A stretch of DNA of 64,000 nt from Pseudomonas viridiflava. Lineage in GTDB: Bacteria > Pseudomonadota > Gammaproteobacteria > Pseudomonadales > Pseudomonadaceae. The stretch covers positions 186,001-250,000 of the forward strand of contig NZ_UUPU01000067.1 of assembly GCF_900591205.1 (NCBI RefSeq). The letters are read 5' to 3'. The notes under the pieces are model-generated. The model saw only the letters and a program-made list of their open reading frames with translations, had not been told where the DNA came from and searched no databases. Both the position numbers and the translations under genes were made by a program. Numbering within the stretch: position 1 is the stretch's first letter; every line of letters starts with the position of its first letter. Positions 36,855 through 44,465 of the stretch are shown one piece after another.

Positions 36855-37205
36855 ATGGATGCTCTATTTATCGAATTGCCAGCCTTCGAGCGGCATCGCA
36901 AGGACTATCTGAGTGACGAGCTTTTCCACGGTTTTCAACAGGAGTTGATGAAAAACCCGGAAGCAGGAGACGTGATCGAGGGAACCGGCGGCCTACGCAA
37001 GGTTCGTTTTGTTGATGAGCGACGCAACAAAGGCAAACGCGGTGGCCTGCGGGTCATTTATTACTGGTGGTCAGGTGGCACGCAGTTCTGGTTGTTTACC
37101 CTGTACGGCAAACACGAACAGGACGACCTGGCACCCCACCACAAAAAAGCCCTAAAACACATGCTGGACAGGGAAATCAAAGCGAGAACACATCATGAAA
37201 CGTGA
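36855..37205 (+). CDS. higB2: HigB2-type RelE-family toxin
   Basis: A 116-residue protein of the RelE/HigB superfamily, predicted to be a ribosome-dependent mRNA endonuclease. The blocks YLSDELFHGFQQELMKNPEA, GDVIEGTGGLRKVRF, GKRGGLRVIYYWWSGGTQFW and TLYGKHEQDDLAPHHKK align well with V. cholerae HigB2. The frame is open to 36681, but ATG 36855 (MDALFIELPAFERH) matches the family start. The toxin gene comes first and overlaps the antitoxin by 11 bp, the usual higBA order. A spacer of about 180 bp after the nuo terminator carries the promoter. Confidence 0.9.
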   Translation: MDALFIELPAFERHRKDYLSDELFHGFQQELMKNPEAGDVIEGTGGLRKVRFVDERRNKGKRGGLRVIYYWWSGGTQFWLFTLYGKHEQDDLAPHHKKALKHMLDREIKARTHHET

Positions 37206-37509
37206 AATCTTTTCCGAACTGGTCGAAGGCTTCGACGCGCTGGCCGACGAGCGCCAGGGCAAAGTCACCCTGCGGACCCACAAGGTCCATCTCAACAGCC
37301 TGGCTCCGCTGACCGCCGAAGAAGTGATCGCCGTGCGTCAGCAACTCAACCTGTCGCGGGCAGTGTTTGCCATGTACCTGCGCACCAATGTCCGCACCCT
37401 GGAAAACTGGGAACAAGGCCGGGCCAAGCCCAACGCACAGGCTGTGACCTTGATCCGCCTGGTGGCACGTTTTCCGGAAACCGTCACGCAGCTGGCGGCC
37501 TTGAGCTGA
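37195..37509 (+). CDS. higA2: HigA2/NadS-type HTH antitoxin
   Basis: A 104-residue antitoxin and autorepressor. An N-terminal segment (about 1-35, EIFSELVEGFDALADERQGK) that should wrap the toxin is followed by an XRE helix-turn-helix: TAEEVIAVRQQLNLSRAVFA, then RTNVRTLENWEQGRAKPNAQ. The RTLENWEQG block is typical of HigA2. It overlaps the toxin gene by 11 bp and ends before a terminator shared with the convergent beta-barrel gene. Confidence 0.9.
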   Translation: MKREIFSELVEGFDALADERQGKVTLRTHKVHLNSLAPLTAEEVIAVRQQLNLSRAVFAMYLRTNVRTLENWEQGRAKPNAQAVTLIRLVARFPETVTQLAALS

Positions 37510-37522
37510 CAAAACCACACGC

Positions 37523-37556
37523 AAAAAAAAGCCCCATTTCACTCGGGGCGTTTTTT
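37523..37556. terminator. Bidirectional terminator between higA2 and the outer-membrane protein gene
   Basis: GCCCC / GGGGC stem flanked by an eight-A run on the left and TTTTTT on the right, so both strands end in T-runs. Confidence 0.8.
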
Positions 37557-37589
37557 GTCAAAGCGGGCAAGCCTGCCTATCGCGCAATG

Positions 37590-38342
37590 TTAGAACGCGA
37601 TACCGACCTTGACGCCGTACTCATCACGCTTGAGCCGGGTGTTGTCGGCCACGTCCGAGTCTTCGTCGAGTTTGTACTCGGTACGGGTGTAGTACAGACC
37701 CGCCATCACCGGCAGGTCGCCCTTCTGATTCATCAGCAGGCTGACTTCGGCGTAAGGGTTGGTACGGTCCTTGAGGTCCACGGTGTCGCTGCCCACATCG
37801 TCCACCTTGAGCTTGGCGCGGCCATCAATGGTGCGACGGGCACCGGCTTCGACGCGTAAGGTCATGTCGTCGAACTGGTGGTTATAGCCCAGGGCCGCCT
37901 TGGCGAAGGGTGATTTATTGGTGAGTTTGACGTCGTAGTCGTTGGTGTCCGGCTCGTAGCGGGTCCAACTGTAGCCACCGCCAACAATCACGTCGACGAA
38001 GTTGCGCGCATCCAGCGCGGCACGCCAGCCGAGGTCCAGGTCGGCCTGGCCTTCCTTGAGTTTGTTATCGCTTTTCTTGCCGAATTTGGCTTCGACGCCG
38101 GCCTGGTAGATAAAGCCGGATTCAGCCGTCAGCTTGTTGCCGAAGTTATAAAACAGGCCCGCTTCGGGCATGTGGTCCTTGTCGCTTTCGCTACCGCCTT
38201 CGAGTTTGAAGTCGTTGTAGCTGCCCTGGATCCCGAACGTGGAGATCGGACCGGTAGCCGGTGCAGCAAACACCACGGCAGGCGCGGCGACCAGCGCCAA
38301 TACCGAGGTGTTCTTGAGGAATTTTCCGAATAGCTTGGACAT
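37590..38342 (-). CDS. Outer-membrane beta-barrel protein
   Basis: A 250-residue secreted protein. Signal peptide about 1-26 (LALVAAPAVVFA before APATGP). The mature part alternates polar and aromatic residues in strands (FGIQGSYNDFKLEG, GLFYNFGNKLTAESGFIYQA, YAEVSLLMNQKGDLPVMAGL) and ends in VGIAF with a C-terminal Phe, the signal for BAM insertion. It probably forms an 8- to 12-strand barrel. The specific function is unknown; it is not a close match to OprF, OprG or OprL. A ribosome-binding site AAGGAG sits just before ATG 38342. Confidence 0.8.
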   Translation of the reverse strand: MSKLFGKFLKNTSVLALVAAPAVVFAAPATGPISTFGIQGSYNDFKLEGGSESDKDHMPEAGLFYNFGNKLTAESGFIYQAGVEAKFGKKSDNKLKEGQADLDLGWRAALDARNFVDVIVGGGYSWTRYEPDTNDYDVKLTNKSPFAKAALGYNHQFDDMTLRVEAGARRTIDGRAKLKVDDVGSDTVDLKDRTNPYAEVSLLMNQKGDLPVMAGLYYTRTEYKLDEDSDVADNTRLKRDEYGVKVGIAF

Positions 38343-38475
38343 CGTTTTACATCTCCTTGTCTGGTGAGCAAATTATTCAGGAACCGCTTCGAACCCCATC
38401 TGGCGAAAAAGGTTCGAATTAATTTGCACTGATTTGGAGGTAAAACGGTTCAGCGAAGGCTCTAGATCAATATCC

Positions 38476-39303
38476 TTAGTGAGCCGCGAGCACAAGGCCA
38501 TCAAGCGTTGCGCGCAGTCGCTCATCTTCCGGGAGGCGAATGCCAAAGGTCTCGCTGAGCAGATTCATCAGCTCATCGGCGCTCTCGATCACGCGCTTAT
38601 CACTGGGTTTGCCCAGATAATGAACCGCATAGTGGGCGTTGTTCAGGGTATGGCGTCGGCCCGCTCCCAGCCTTGCGACTTTCAACTGGCCCACGAACGG
38701 CGATTGCGGGTGTGTCGAGACGTACCAGTTGCCGATTTCGTAGTCGATGGCCGCCTGCACCTGAAGGTCGAATACGTACAGCCCTCGCCACTCGGCACCC
38801 ACCTCGGCCCACAGGGTGTAGCTGCCCTGCCCGTCGACGCTCAACCGATACGGTTCATGGGCGGTAGCCTGCACAGCCTCGGTGTCCAGTTGTAACGGGC
38901 TGCTCGGCACCATGCCGCCAAAGCCCACATCGCTGATGTAGCGCACGCACCCCAGGGTCACCAGGCTCAAGCGATGAGTGCGCGCCGTGTGGGCATCCGC
39001 CGGGCCGCCCATCACCACCCGGCCGGTAATGCCGCGTGCGTCGAAGCCCAGTTCCTGCAACAGCGCCAGGAACATCTGGTTCAGCTCATAGCAATAGCCG
39101 CCGCGCCCCTCGAGCAGCACCTTCTGCTCGACGCTGGGCAGGTCGATGGGCACCGGCAGGTGCAGCAAGGTCGACAGGCTTTCAAAGGCGAAGCTGCAGA
39201 CGTGGCGCAGTTGCAGATCCTGCAAGGTTTGCAGGGTCGGCGGTGGCGGCGTGGCGTAGCCCAGGCGTTGCAGGTACAGCTGGCTGTGGGTCAGGCGGGG
39301 CAT
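38476..39303 (-). CDS. nat: Arylamine N-acetyltransferase
   Basis: NAT transfers acetyl from acetyl-CoA to arylamines and hydrazines. The 275-residue cytoplasmic protein has the complete Cys-His-Asp triad: Cys near 71 in RGGYCYELNQMF, His near 109 in ARTHRLSLV and Asp near 124 in ISDVGFGG. Start ATG 39303 gives MPRLTHSQLYLQRLGY, the normal NAT N-terminus. It is divergent from the small gene at 39424; no linked pathway genes are seen. Confidence 0.93.
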   Translation of the reverse strand: MPRLTHSQLYLQRLGYATPPPPTLQTLQDLQLRHVCSFAFESLSTLLHLPVPIDLPSVEQKVLLEGRGGYCYELNQMFLALLQELGFDARGITGRVVMGGPADAHTARTHRLSLVTLGCVRYISDVGFGGMVPSSPLQLDTEAVQATAHEPYRLSVDGQGSYTLWAEVGAEWRGLYVFDLQVQAAIDYEIGNWYVSTHPQSPFVGQLKVARLGAGRRHTLNNAHYAVHYLGKPSDKRVIESADELMNLLSETFGIRLPEDERLRATLDGLVLAAH

Positions 39304-39423
39304 GGTGCAATCCTTTGGCAGGCGGCGAAGGTCTTACTATGCCGCCCAAGCATGCAGGTTGTCATTTTGAGTGAACCTTTTTGAACGCTTCCCTATCCAT
39401 CTATAACAAGACAGGGAGGCAAC

Positions 39424-39660
39424 ATGAGTACCGCAAAAATCTACACCATCCAGTATCAGCTGCACGGTCAACCGAAGTCCTTTGTGGTGCGCGCTGAAGT
39501 GATGAACAACGCCGAGGCATGGCACTGGGCGGCCGTTGATGCCGACATTGCGCACGTCAGCCGTATCGGCCGCGTCGGCCACGAGCAGGTGAAAAAAACC
39601 ACCCGACCCTGGGCGGAAAAGTTCGGTATTACCGACGTCACCTGGCTGGCACCCAAATAA
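39424..39660 (+). CDS. Small conserved Pseudomonas protein (DUF6555-like)
   Basis: A 78-residue soluble protein with no signal peptide or metal motif (TIQYQLHGQPKSFVVRAEVM, NNAEAWHWAAVDADIAHV, ITDVTWLAP). A strong GGGAGGC ribosome-binding site precedes ATG 39424. I associate it with the DUF6555 family from memory; this should be confirmed by a profile search. Function unknown. Confidence 0.7.
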   Translation: MSTAKIYTIQYQLHGQPKSFVVRAEVMNNAEAWHWAAVDADIAHVSRIGRVGHEQVKKTTRPWAEKFGITDVTWLAPK

Positions 39661-39663
39661 ACC

Positions 39664-39688
39664 AAAGCCCCGCTCGAAGGCGGGGCTC
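39664..39688 (-). terminator. Terminator of the small acidic gene pair
   Basis: AGCCCCGCC / GGCGGGGCT-type stem; on the minus strand it is followed by TTGGTTT, 3 bp past the stop at 39691. It may also end transcription of the gene at 39424. Confidence 0.6.
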
Positions 39689-39690
39689 GC

Positions 39691-39888
39691 TTACGGCTTC
39701 AAGTCGCCCAACGGATCGTAGGGCGGCTTTTTTTTCGCCTGGTCTTTCTTCTCATCCAACGGCGCGATCGCCGCACCGATGGGGTCGACCTGCGGGTCGG
39801 ACACATCCGGGGAGTCCGGGTCGAAACCCAACTCATCCTTGTTGCCGGCCTGCTCGTTGGAGCGCGGGCCATCTGGGCGCTTGTTCAT
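39691..39888 (-). CDS. Small hydrophilic hypothetical protein
   Basis: A 65-residue, disordered-looking protein rich in Asp, Pro and Lys (DELGFDPDSPDVSDPQVDPI; DEKKDQAKKKPPYDPLGDL). No known domain. The preceding GTG is less likely than ATG 39888, which has AGGAG 6 bp upstream. It lies 12 bp downstream of a second small acidic gene on the same strand. Confidence 0.65.
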   Translation of the reverse strand: MNKRPDGPRSNEQAGNKDELGFDPDSPDVSDPQVDPIGAAIAPLDEKKDQAKKKPPYDPLGDLKP

Positions 39889-39900
39889 CACGGTCTCCTG

Positions 39901-40080
39901 TTACAGCGGGCGAGCCTTGTCGTGGAGGTTTTCGAGGTCTTCTTCGACACGCTCGACGTCATCGTTGTCGTCACGCTCTTTGGGGTCATTAGGGCGCAAC
40001 GCATCGTTGTCGCGCTCTTCTTCACCGGGGGTGCGATCGGGGTCGGGTGTACCGGGTGGCGGCTGCTTGTATTCGGGCAT
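39901..40080 (-). CDS. Very small acidic hypothetical protein
   Basis: A 59-residue reading frame (MPEYKQPPPGTPDPDRTPGE, then EEERDNDALRPNDPKERDDN and a C-terminal acidic helix VERVEEDLENLHDK). It has GAGGTG before ATG 40080 and ends 12 bp upstream of the next small gene. It is acidic and Pro-rich at the N-terminus with no transmembrane or metal motif. Codon use fits the genome, which supports it as real, but the function is unknown. Confidence 0.6.
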   Translation of the reverse strand: MPEYKQPPPGTPDPDRTPGEEERDNDALRPNDPKERDDNDDVERVEEDLENLHDKARPL

Positions 40081-40202
40081 GATGGTTCACCTCACGGGGG
40101 TTGGTGGCCTACCTGCAGTTAGAGAAAACGCCGCGAAGCATCGTTCAACTTGATTTGCCCAGGCGTGAGAAGATGCCCGCTCTTTGTGGAGGAATGACCT
40201 GG

Positions 40203-40724
40203 ATGTTCGAGCTAAAACCCTGCGACCCCGCCACCTACCGCCAACAGACCCGCCGCAGCACGCTGATCGTGGCCGTGGTGTTCCTGGCCCTGGCGATGCT
40301 GCTGTCGAGCCTGGCAGTGATGCTGTTCGGCGAGCCTGGCGGCGACAATCTGCGGTTTAATGTCGGCGGGGTGTTCGCCGGGGTGCTGATCACCCTCGCG
40401 CTGGTGCGCGGCCCCTTCTGGAGCCAGCCGTGGCTGGCACCCGCAGTGTATGGCTGGCAGCTCAAGCGCAGCCTGATGAGCGTGACCAACGTGATGCACA
40501 CAGTCACCGAACGGGTGCAGGCCAATGACCCGACGGCAATCAAAGTGCTGCGCTTTTATCACCTGGGGCTGACGCAGATGCATGAACTGGACGCCAACTC
40601 CAGCAGCCAGGCGCAGTTGCTCGGTGAGATTGAAGTGCACAAGGTGAAGATGCAGGCGCTGGGGATCGACACCGAGCAAACCCGCTTCGATCCCGCCTGG
40701 CTGGAGGCGTTGAAACGCACGTGA
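40203..40724 (+). CDS. DUF3087 family membrane protein
   Basis: A 173-residue protein with two predicted transmembrane helices (about 20-42, LIVAVVFLALAMLLSSLAVM; and about 55-72) followed by a cytoplasmic helical domain (HLGLTQMHELDANSSSQAQL, WLEALKRT). FELKPCDPATYRQQTRRSTL at the start is characteristic of DUF3087. An ATG 9 nt upstream overlaps the GGAGG ribosome-binding site, so ATG 40203 is chosen. Function unknown; convergent with the MFS gene at 40726. Confidence 0.82.
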   Translation: MFELKPCDPATYRQQTRRSTLIVAVVFLALAMLLSSLAVMLFGEPGGDNLRFNVGGVFAGVLITLALVRGPFWSQPWLAPAVYGWQLKRSLMSVTNVMHTVTERVQANDPTAIKVLRFYHLGLTQMHELDANSSSQAQLLGEIEVHKVKMQALGIDTEQTRFDPAWLEALKRT

Positions 40725-40725
40725 G

Positions 40726-41859
40726 TCAGACCACAGTCGGTCTTGCGCGCCAACAGAACACCGCGCTCACGGCGATCGCGGCGCCCGCCACGCCAAACAC
40801 CCAGGGCGCCGCGGCAATCGGCAGCAGCAGGCCCGCCAGCAAGGGCCCGAGGCCGGCGCCGATATCACGCCATACCGCATTCGAGGCCAGGGCCGACACG
40901 CGCAGGGCGCCGGGGTTGCGCTCGGCCACCAGGGTGGTCACCAGCGGCAATTGCAAGGCGCGCAGCACCAGCACCGCCGCCGCGCCGACAATCACCCAAT
41001 AGCTGCCGAACGCCGTCAGCGCCAGCGCACTCAGGAACGAAAACAGCAAGAGCATCGACGTGGCGCCAAAACGCTGCGCTGCCCGGCCGCCGAGTGGGCT
41101 CAGGAGCATCTCGGACACATACCGCAGCGCCATCAAGCCACCCGCGATCAGCACCGCATCGCCGCCCAGCAGCTTCTGCGCCTGGATCGACAGGCCAAAA
41201 ATAAACAGCCCGTCCAGCGCCACCCCTTCGATAAATGACCACAGCGCCACACTGTCAGGCCACTTGAAACGCCGCCCCGGCGTGCTGTGCAAATCATGCG
41301 CCGCCGTGGGCAACCCGCGCGCCATCCAGAGGCCCACCAGGCAACATGCGGCCAGAATCAGAAAGATCGGGCGCGGCCCGGCCCATAACGTCAGCCAGCC
41401 ACCCAGCGGCAACGCGAGCATCGGCCCCAAGGCAATCAAGGCTCGCGAACGCCCGGCCCGGCGTGCGGCGCCGGCCGGCTGCGAGGTCGCGAGCACCTGG
41501 GTCGAGAGGTTCAAGGCGGCAAAACACAGACCCCACACCAGCCGCAGCACGAGCAGCGCAGCGAAGCCCGACAACATCGAATTGCCCAGCGCACAGAGCG
41601 TCGCGGCACCGGCAGCGATCATGCACGTCAGCCGATCGCCGTTGCGTGCATAGAAATTCAACACATGCCGGTAGCCGAAAATCCGCACCAGACGGTTGGC
41701 CGCCAACAACACCCCGGCCTGGGCCAGGGTGATACCAAACGCCTGGGACTCCATGGGCAGCAGCAGGTAGAGCAACACGTCACTGGGCAGGCACAGAGCC
41801 AGGGTCAACGCGGCGCGGCGCGAATGGGTATCTGCGGTGCGGAGGGCCAGGCTGGACAT
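40726..41859 (-). CDS. MFS transporter
   Basis: A 377-residue integral membrane protein with about 11-12 hydrophobic helices, of the major facilitator superfamily. The inter-helix-2/3 region contains RLVRIFGYRHVLNFYARNGD in the usual place of the motif-A loop. The central cytoplasmic loop is around residues 190-215. Such short MFS proteins are commonly drug or sugar exporters; the substrate is unknown. It stops 2 bp from the convergent DUF3087 gene and lies 57 bp downstream of another MFS gene. Confidence 0.82.
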   Translation of the reverse strand: MSSLALRTADTHSRRAALTLALCLPSDVLLYLLLPMESQAFGITLAQAGVLLAANRLVRIFGYRHVLNFYARNGDRLTCMIAAGAATLCALGNSMLSGFAALLVLRLVWGLCFAALNLSTQVLATSQPAGAARRAGRSRALIALGPMLALPLGGWLTLWAGPRPIFLILAACCLVGLWMARGLPTAAHDLHSTPGRRFKWPDSVALWSFIEGVALDGLFIFGLSIQAQKLLGGDAVLIAGGLMALRYVSEMLLSPLGGRAAQRFGATSMLLLFSFLSALALTAFGSYWVIVGAAAVLVLRALQLPLVTTLVAERNPGALRVSALASNAVWRDIGAGLGPLLAGLLLPIAAAPWVFGVAGAAIAVSAVFCWRARPTVV

Positions 41860-41916
41860 AAATCTGAAACATCCCGAAATATTCAGGCGGCCACGGTAGC
41901 CCTCCCCCGGCAGGTT

Positions 41917-43284
41917 TTACAACGGCTTTTTCCCATAAGGCAGCAAACGCAGGCCACTGGCTACGGCGCCCACCAGCGCAAACAAACAGCCCAGCCAGAG
42001 CGCGTATTGCGGGCCGCTGCCCACGAACAAGTGGAAACACAGCGCCACCAACGACGCGCCCAACGTCTGCCCCAGCAACCGTGAAATCGCCACGATGCCA
42101 CTGGCCCCGCCGCTGCGCGCCAACGGCGCACTGGTCATCAACGCCTTGAGGTTGGGCGACTGGAAGAAACCGAAACCGGCCCCACACAACGCCATGCGCC
42201 AGCCGATATCGAACGCCGAGGCTCCGCTGCCCAGGCTGGCCAGCGCGGCCATGCCGACGCTGAGCATCAGCAAGCCGAGGCCGCACAATGCGCCGAGGGA
42301 CACCCGATCCGCCAGGCGCCCCGCCACCAATGCCATCACCGCCACCACGGCCGGCCACGGGGTCATCAGAAAACCGGTTTCAACCTGGCTATGCCCCAGC
42401 ACCCCCTGCAACAGAAAGGGCAGCGACACAAACGCCAGGCCCTGGGCACTGAACGCGCAGATCGCGGTAAGCGATGACAAGGCAAACACCGGCCGCTTGA
42501 ACAGGTCCAGGGCCAACATCGGTGCCGGGTGCCCCGCCTGGCGCCGCAGCAGCAAGGCGCCACACACCAGCGCTACCGCAATCAGGCCCAGCGTCAATGC
42601 GCCCTGGGCCCCATGCACTGCCGTGCCCAGGCCCAACACCAGCAAGGCGAACAGCCCGGCACATAGCACGGCCGCCAGACGATCGAAAGCGTGCCCGGTC
42701 ATCGGCAAGGTCGGCAATGAACGCAGGCCCAGCGCCAGCGCCAGCAGCCCCAGCGGCACATTGATCAGGTACAGCCAATGCCAGGTCGCTACCGACAGAA
42801 TCGCCGACGCAGCGGTCGGCCCCAGAGTAAATGCCAACCCCACCACCAACGAGTTATAGCCCAGGCCGCGACCGAGCATTTTCGAGGGGTAGATATGCCG
42901 CAGCAGCGCCGTATTCACGCTCATGATCGCCGCCGCCCCCAGCCCTTGCACCACCCGCGCGGCAGTCAGGGTGACCAGCGAACCGGCCAGCCCGCAAAAC
43001 AGCGATGACAGGATAAATACCAGCAGGCCGCCGAGGTACACCCGACGGTGCCCCAGCACATCACTGAGCGAGGCGAACGGCAGCACCGTCGCGATGATCG
43101 CCAGTTGGTAGGCATTGACCACCCAGATCACCGAGGCGGAATCGGTGCCGATCCCCTCGGCCAGGGTCGGCAGCGCAGTGTTGACGATGGCCGTGTCGAG
43201 GGTCGCCATACCGATCCCCAGAGAGATCGCAATCACGGCCGGCAGGCGTTTATTGAGGGGCAGCCCATCGGCAACAGAAGACAT
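41917..43284 (-). CDS. MFS multidrug exporter, DHA2/EmrB-QacA type
   Basis: A 455-residue MFS protein with about 13-14 hydrophobic helices. DTAIVNTALPTLAEGIG and VWVVNAYQLAIIATVLPFAS-like segments (here IWVVNAYQLAIIATVLPFAS) are hallmarks of the DHA2 family, and LSDVLGHRRVYLGG is motif A. It is predicted to export drugs or metabolites by proton antiport. ATG 43284 is preceded by GGAG at a 5-nt spacing; an in-frame GTG two codons earlier is less likely. Same strand as the next MFS gene; no adaptor gene is adjacent. Confidence 0.86.
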   Translation of the reverse strand: MSSVADGLPLNKRLPAVIAISLGIGMATLDTAIVNTALPTLAEGIGTDSASVIWVVNAYQLAIIATVLPFASLSDVLGHRRVYLGGLLVFILSSLFCGLAGSLVTLTAARVVQGLGAAAIMSVNTALLRHIYPSKMLGRGLGYNSLVVGLAFTLGPTAASAILSVATWHWLYLINVPLGLLALALGLRSLPTLPMTGHAFDRLAAVLCAGLFALLVLGLGTAVHGAQGALTLGLIAVALVCGALLLRRQAGHPAPMLALDLFKRPVFALSSLTAICAFSAQGLAFVSLPFLLQGVLGHSQVETGFLMTPWPAVVAVMALVAGRLADRVSLGALCGLGLLMLSVGMAALASLGSGASAFDIGWRMALCGAGFGFFQSPNLKALMTSAPLARSGGASGIVAISRLLGQTLGASLVALCFHLFVGSGPQYALWLGCLFALVGAVASGLRLLPYGKKPL

Positions 43285-43399
43285 GAACACTCCGCACAGC
43301 TGGCAAAGGTGTCTAGATTACGGGCAGATGCGGAATTTTTCAGTCGGGGATTGTGCGGCTGTCGAAATTTTCATGTTGGCCAGTGGGATACACAGCAAT

Positions 43400-43438
43400 A
43401 AAAAACGCCGCATGACCGGCTGGGTCATGCGGCGTTTA
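43400..43438 (-). terminator. Terminator after the DyP peroxidase gene
   Basis: AAACGCCGCATGACC / GGTCATGCGGCGTTT stem; on the minus strand it ends in TTTTTTATTG. Confidence 0.85.
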
Positions 43439-43463
43439 CAGCGCATCAATCAGGCAGGGGTGA

Positions 43464-44327
43464 TCAGCCGACCAGTGCACTCAGGTCCAAATGCCCATCC
43501 GTGACCGGCGGGCACCAGTAGTAGCCGCCGGTGAGTGGCGTGCTGATGCGATACAACCCATCGACAATCCCGTCTTCCAGCCCGCTCATGCGGCGCAGTT
43601 GAGCTTCGAACGCATCGAAGGAGTGGCCGAACGCAAGGAACATCAACCCCGCCTGGCCATTCTCGGCCCACGGCATGGAGCGGCGCACCACGAAGGCTTC
43701 CGGGGTGAAGCTTTCCTGGGCGGTGCGTTTGGTGTGGGCGGATTCGGGGGCGTCGTCCAGCTCTTCATTGTCGCCGTGGCGGCGGCCGATAATGTGGTCG
43801 CGTTCCTGGGCAGGCAAGGCGGCAAAGCCGTCGAGGTCGTGCTGCCATTGCTGGATCGCGGCGAAGCTGGCGCCGCTGTCGGTCAGGGCGGCTTCAACGG
43901 CGGCGTCGTCGTGGGGGTTCTCGGTGCCGTCTTCGTAGTCGGTGAGGTCGAAGCCGGTCTTGTAGCGGAAACCCTCCGTCGCCTGCACCAGGCGAAACGC
44001 CGGGGCCAGGGCCTTTTCCAGCGCACGGCTGCGCAGCAGCAGCTCACCGCGGTCCACCCCGTGCAACCACACCCAGAGCGCCTGCTGGGTGGACGGGTTG
44101 TGCGCACCCGGACCGCTGACGGCCGGGAAGCTGCGCAAGCCTGCAATCGTTGCACCGAGCGCATTGACCAGCGGCTCGCCAAACCCGACCACTGCCGCCG
44201 AATCGCTCAACTGCACCAGCGCGTCCAGCGCAGCGGGCACGGCTGCCAGGCTATCCACGGCAAAAAACAGATGGCGTGCCTGCAAAGGCACCGGTGCGGC
44301 AAGAATGCCCGGCTGGTACTGACTCAT
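43464..44327 (-). CDS. Dye-decolorizing (DyP-type) haem peroxidase
   Basis: DyP peroxidases use H2O2 to oxidise dyes, Mn or phenolics. The 287-residue protein has the DyP signature DYEDGTENP (GxxDG type, distal Asp near 144) and a conserved proximal-His region PESAHTKRTAQ, then MPWAENGQAGLMFLAFGHSF. No Tat signal peptide is seen, so it is probably cytoplasmic or encapsulin cargo, but no encapsulin gene is nearby. ATG 44327 with AAGGAG 5 bp upstream is preferred to the longer open frame. Confidence 0.9.
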   Translation of the reverse strand: MSQYQPGILAAPVPLQARHLFFAVDSLAAVPAALDALVQLSDSAAVVGFGEPLVNALGATIAGLRSFPAVSGPGAHNPSTQQALWVWLHGVDRGELLLRSRALEKALAPAFRLVQATEGFRYKTGFDLTDYEDGTENPHDDAAVEAALTDSGASFAAIQQWQHDLDGFAALPAQERDHIIGRRHGDNEELDDAPESAHTKRTAQESFTPEAFVVRRSMPWAENGQAGLMFLAFGHSFDAFEAQLRRMSGLEDGIVDGLYRISTPLTGGYYWCPPVTDGHLDLSALVG

Positions 44328-44465
44328 GTGAACTCCTTCAAGAAAGGCGCGCAGTTTACCCGGCGCACACCGCGCTGCGTACAAGAAAGCGCGCAAGCCT
44401 TGCCATAGAGCCCGTTGTTGGGTGACTCTCTAGTCATGTTTTGCAACTATTCCAGGGGTAGCAAC

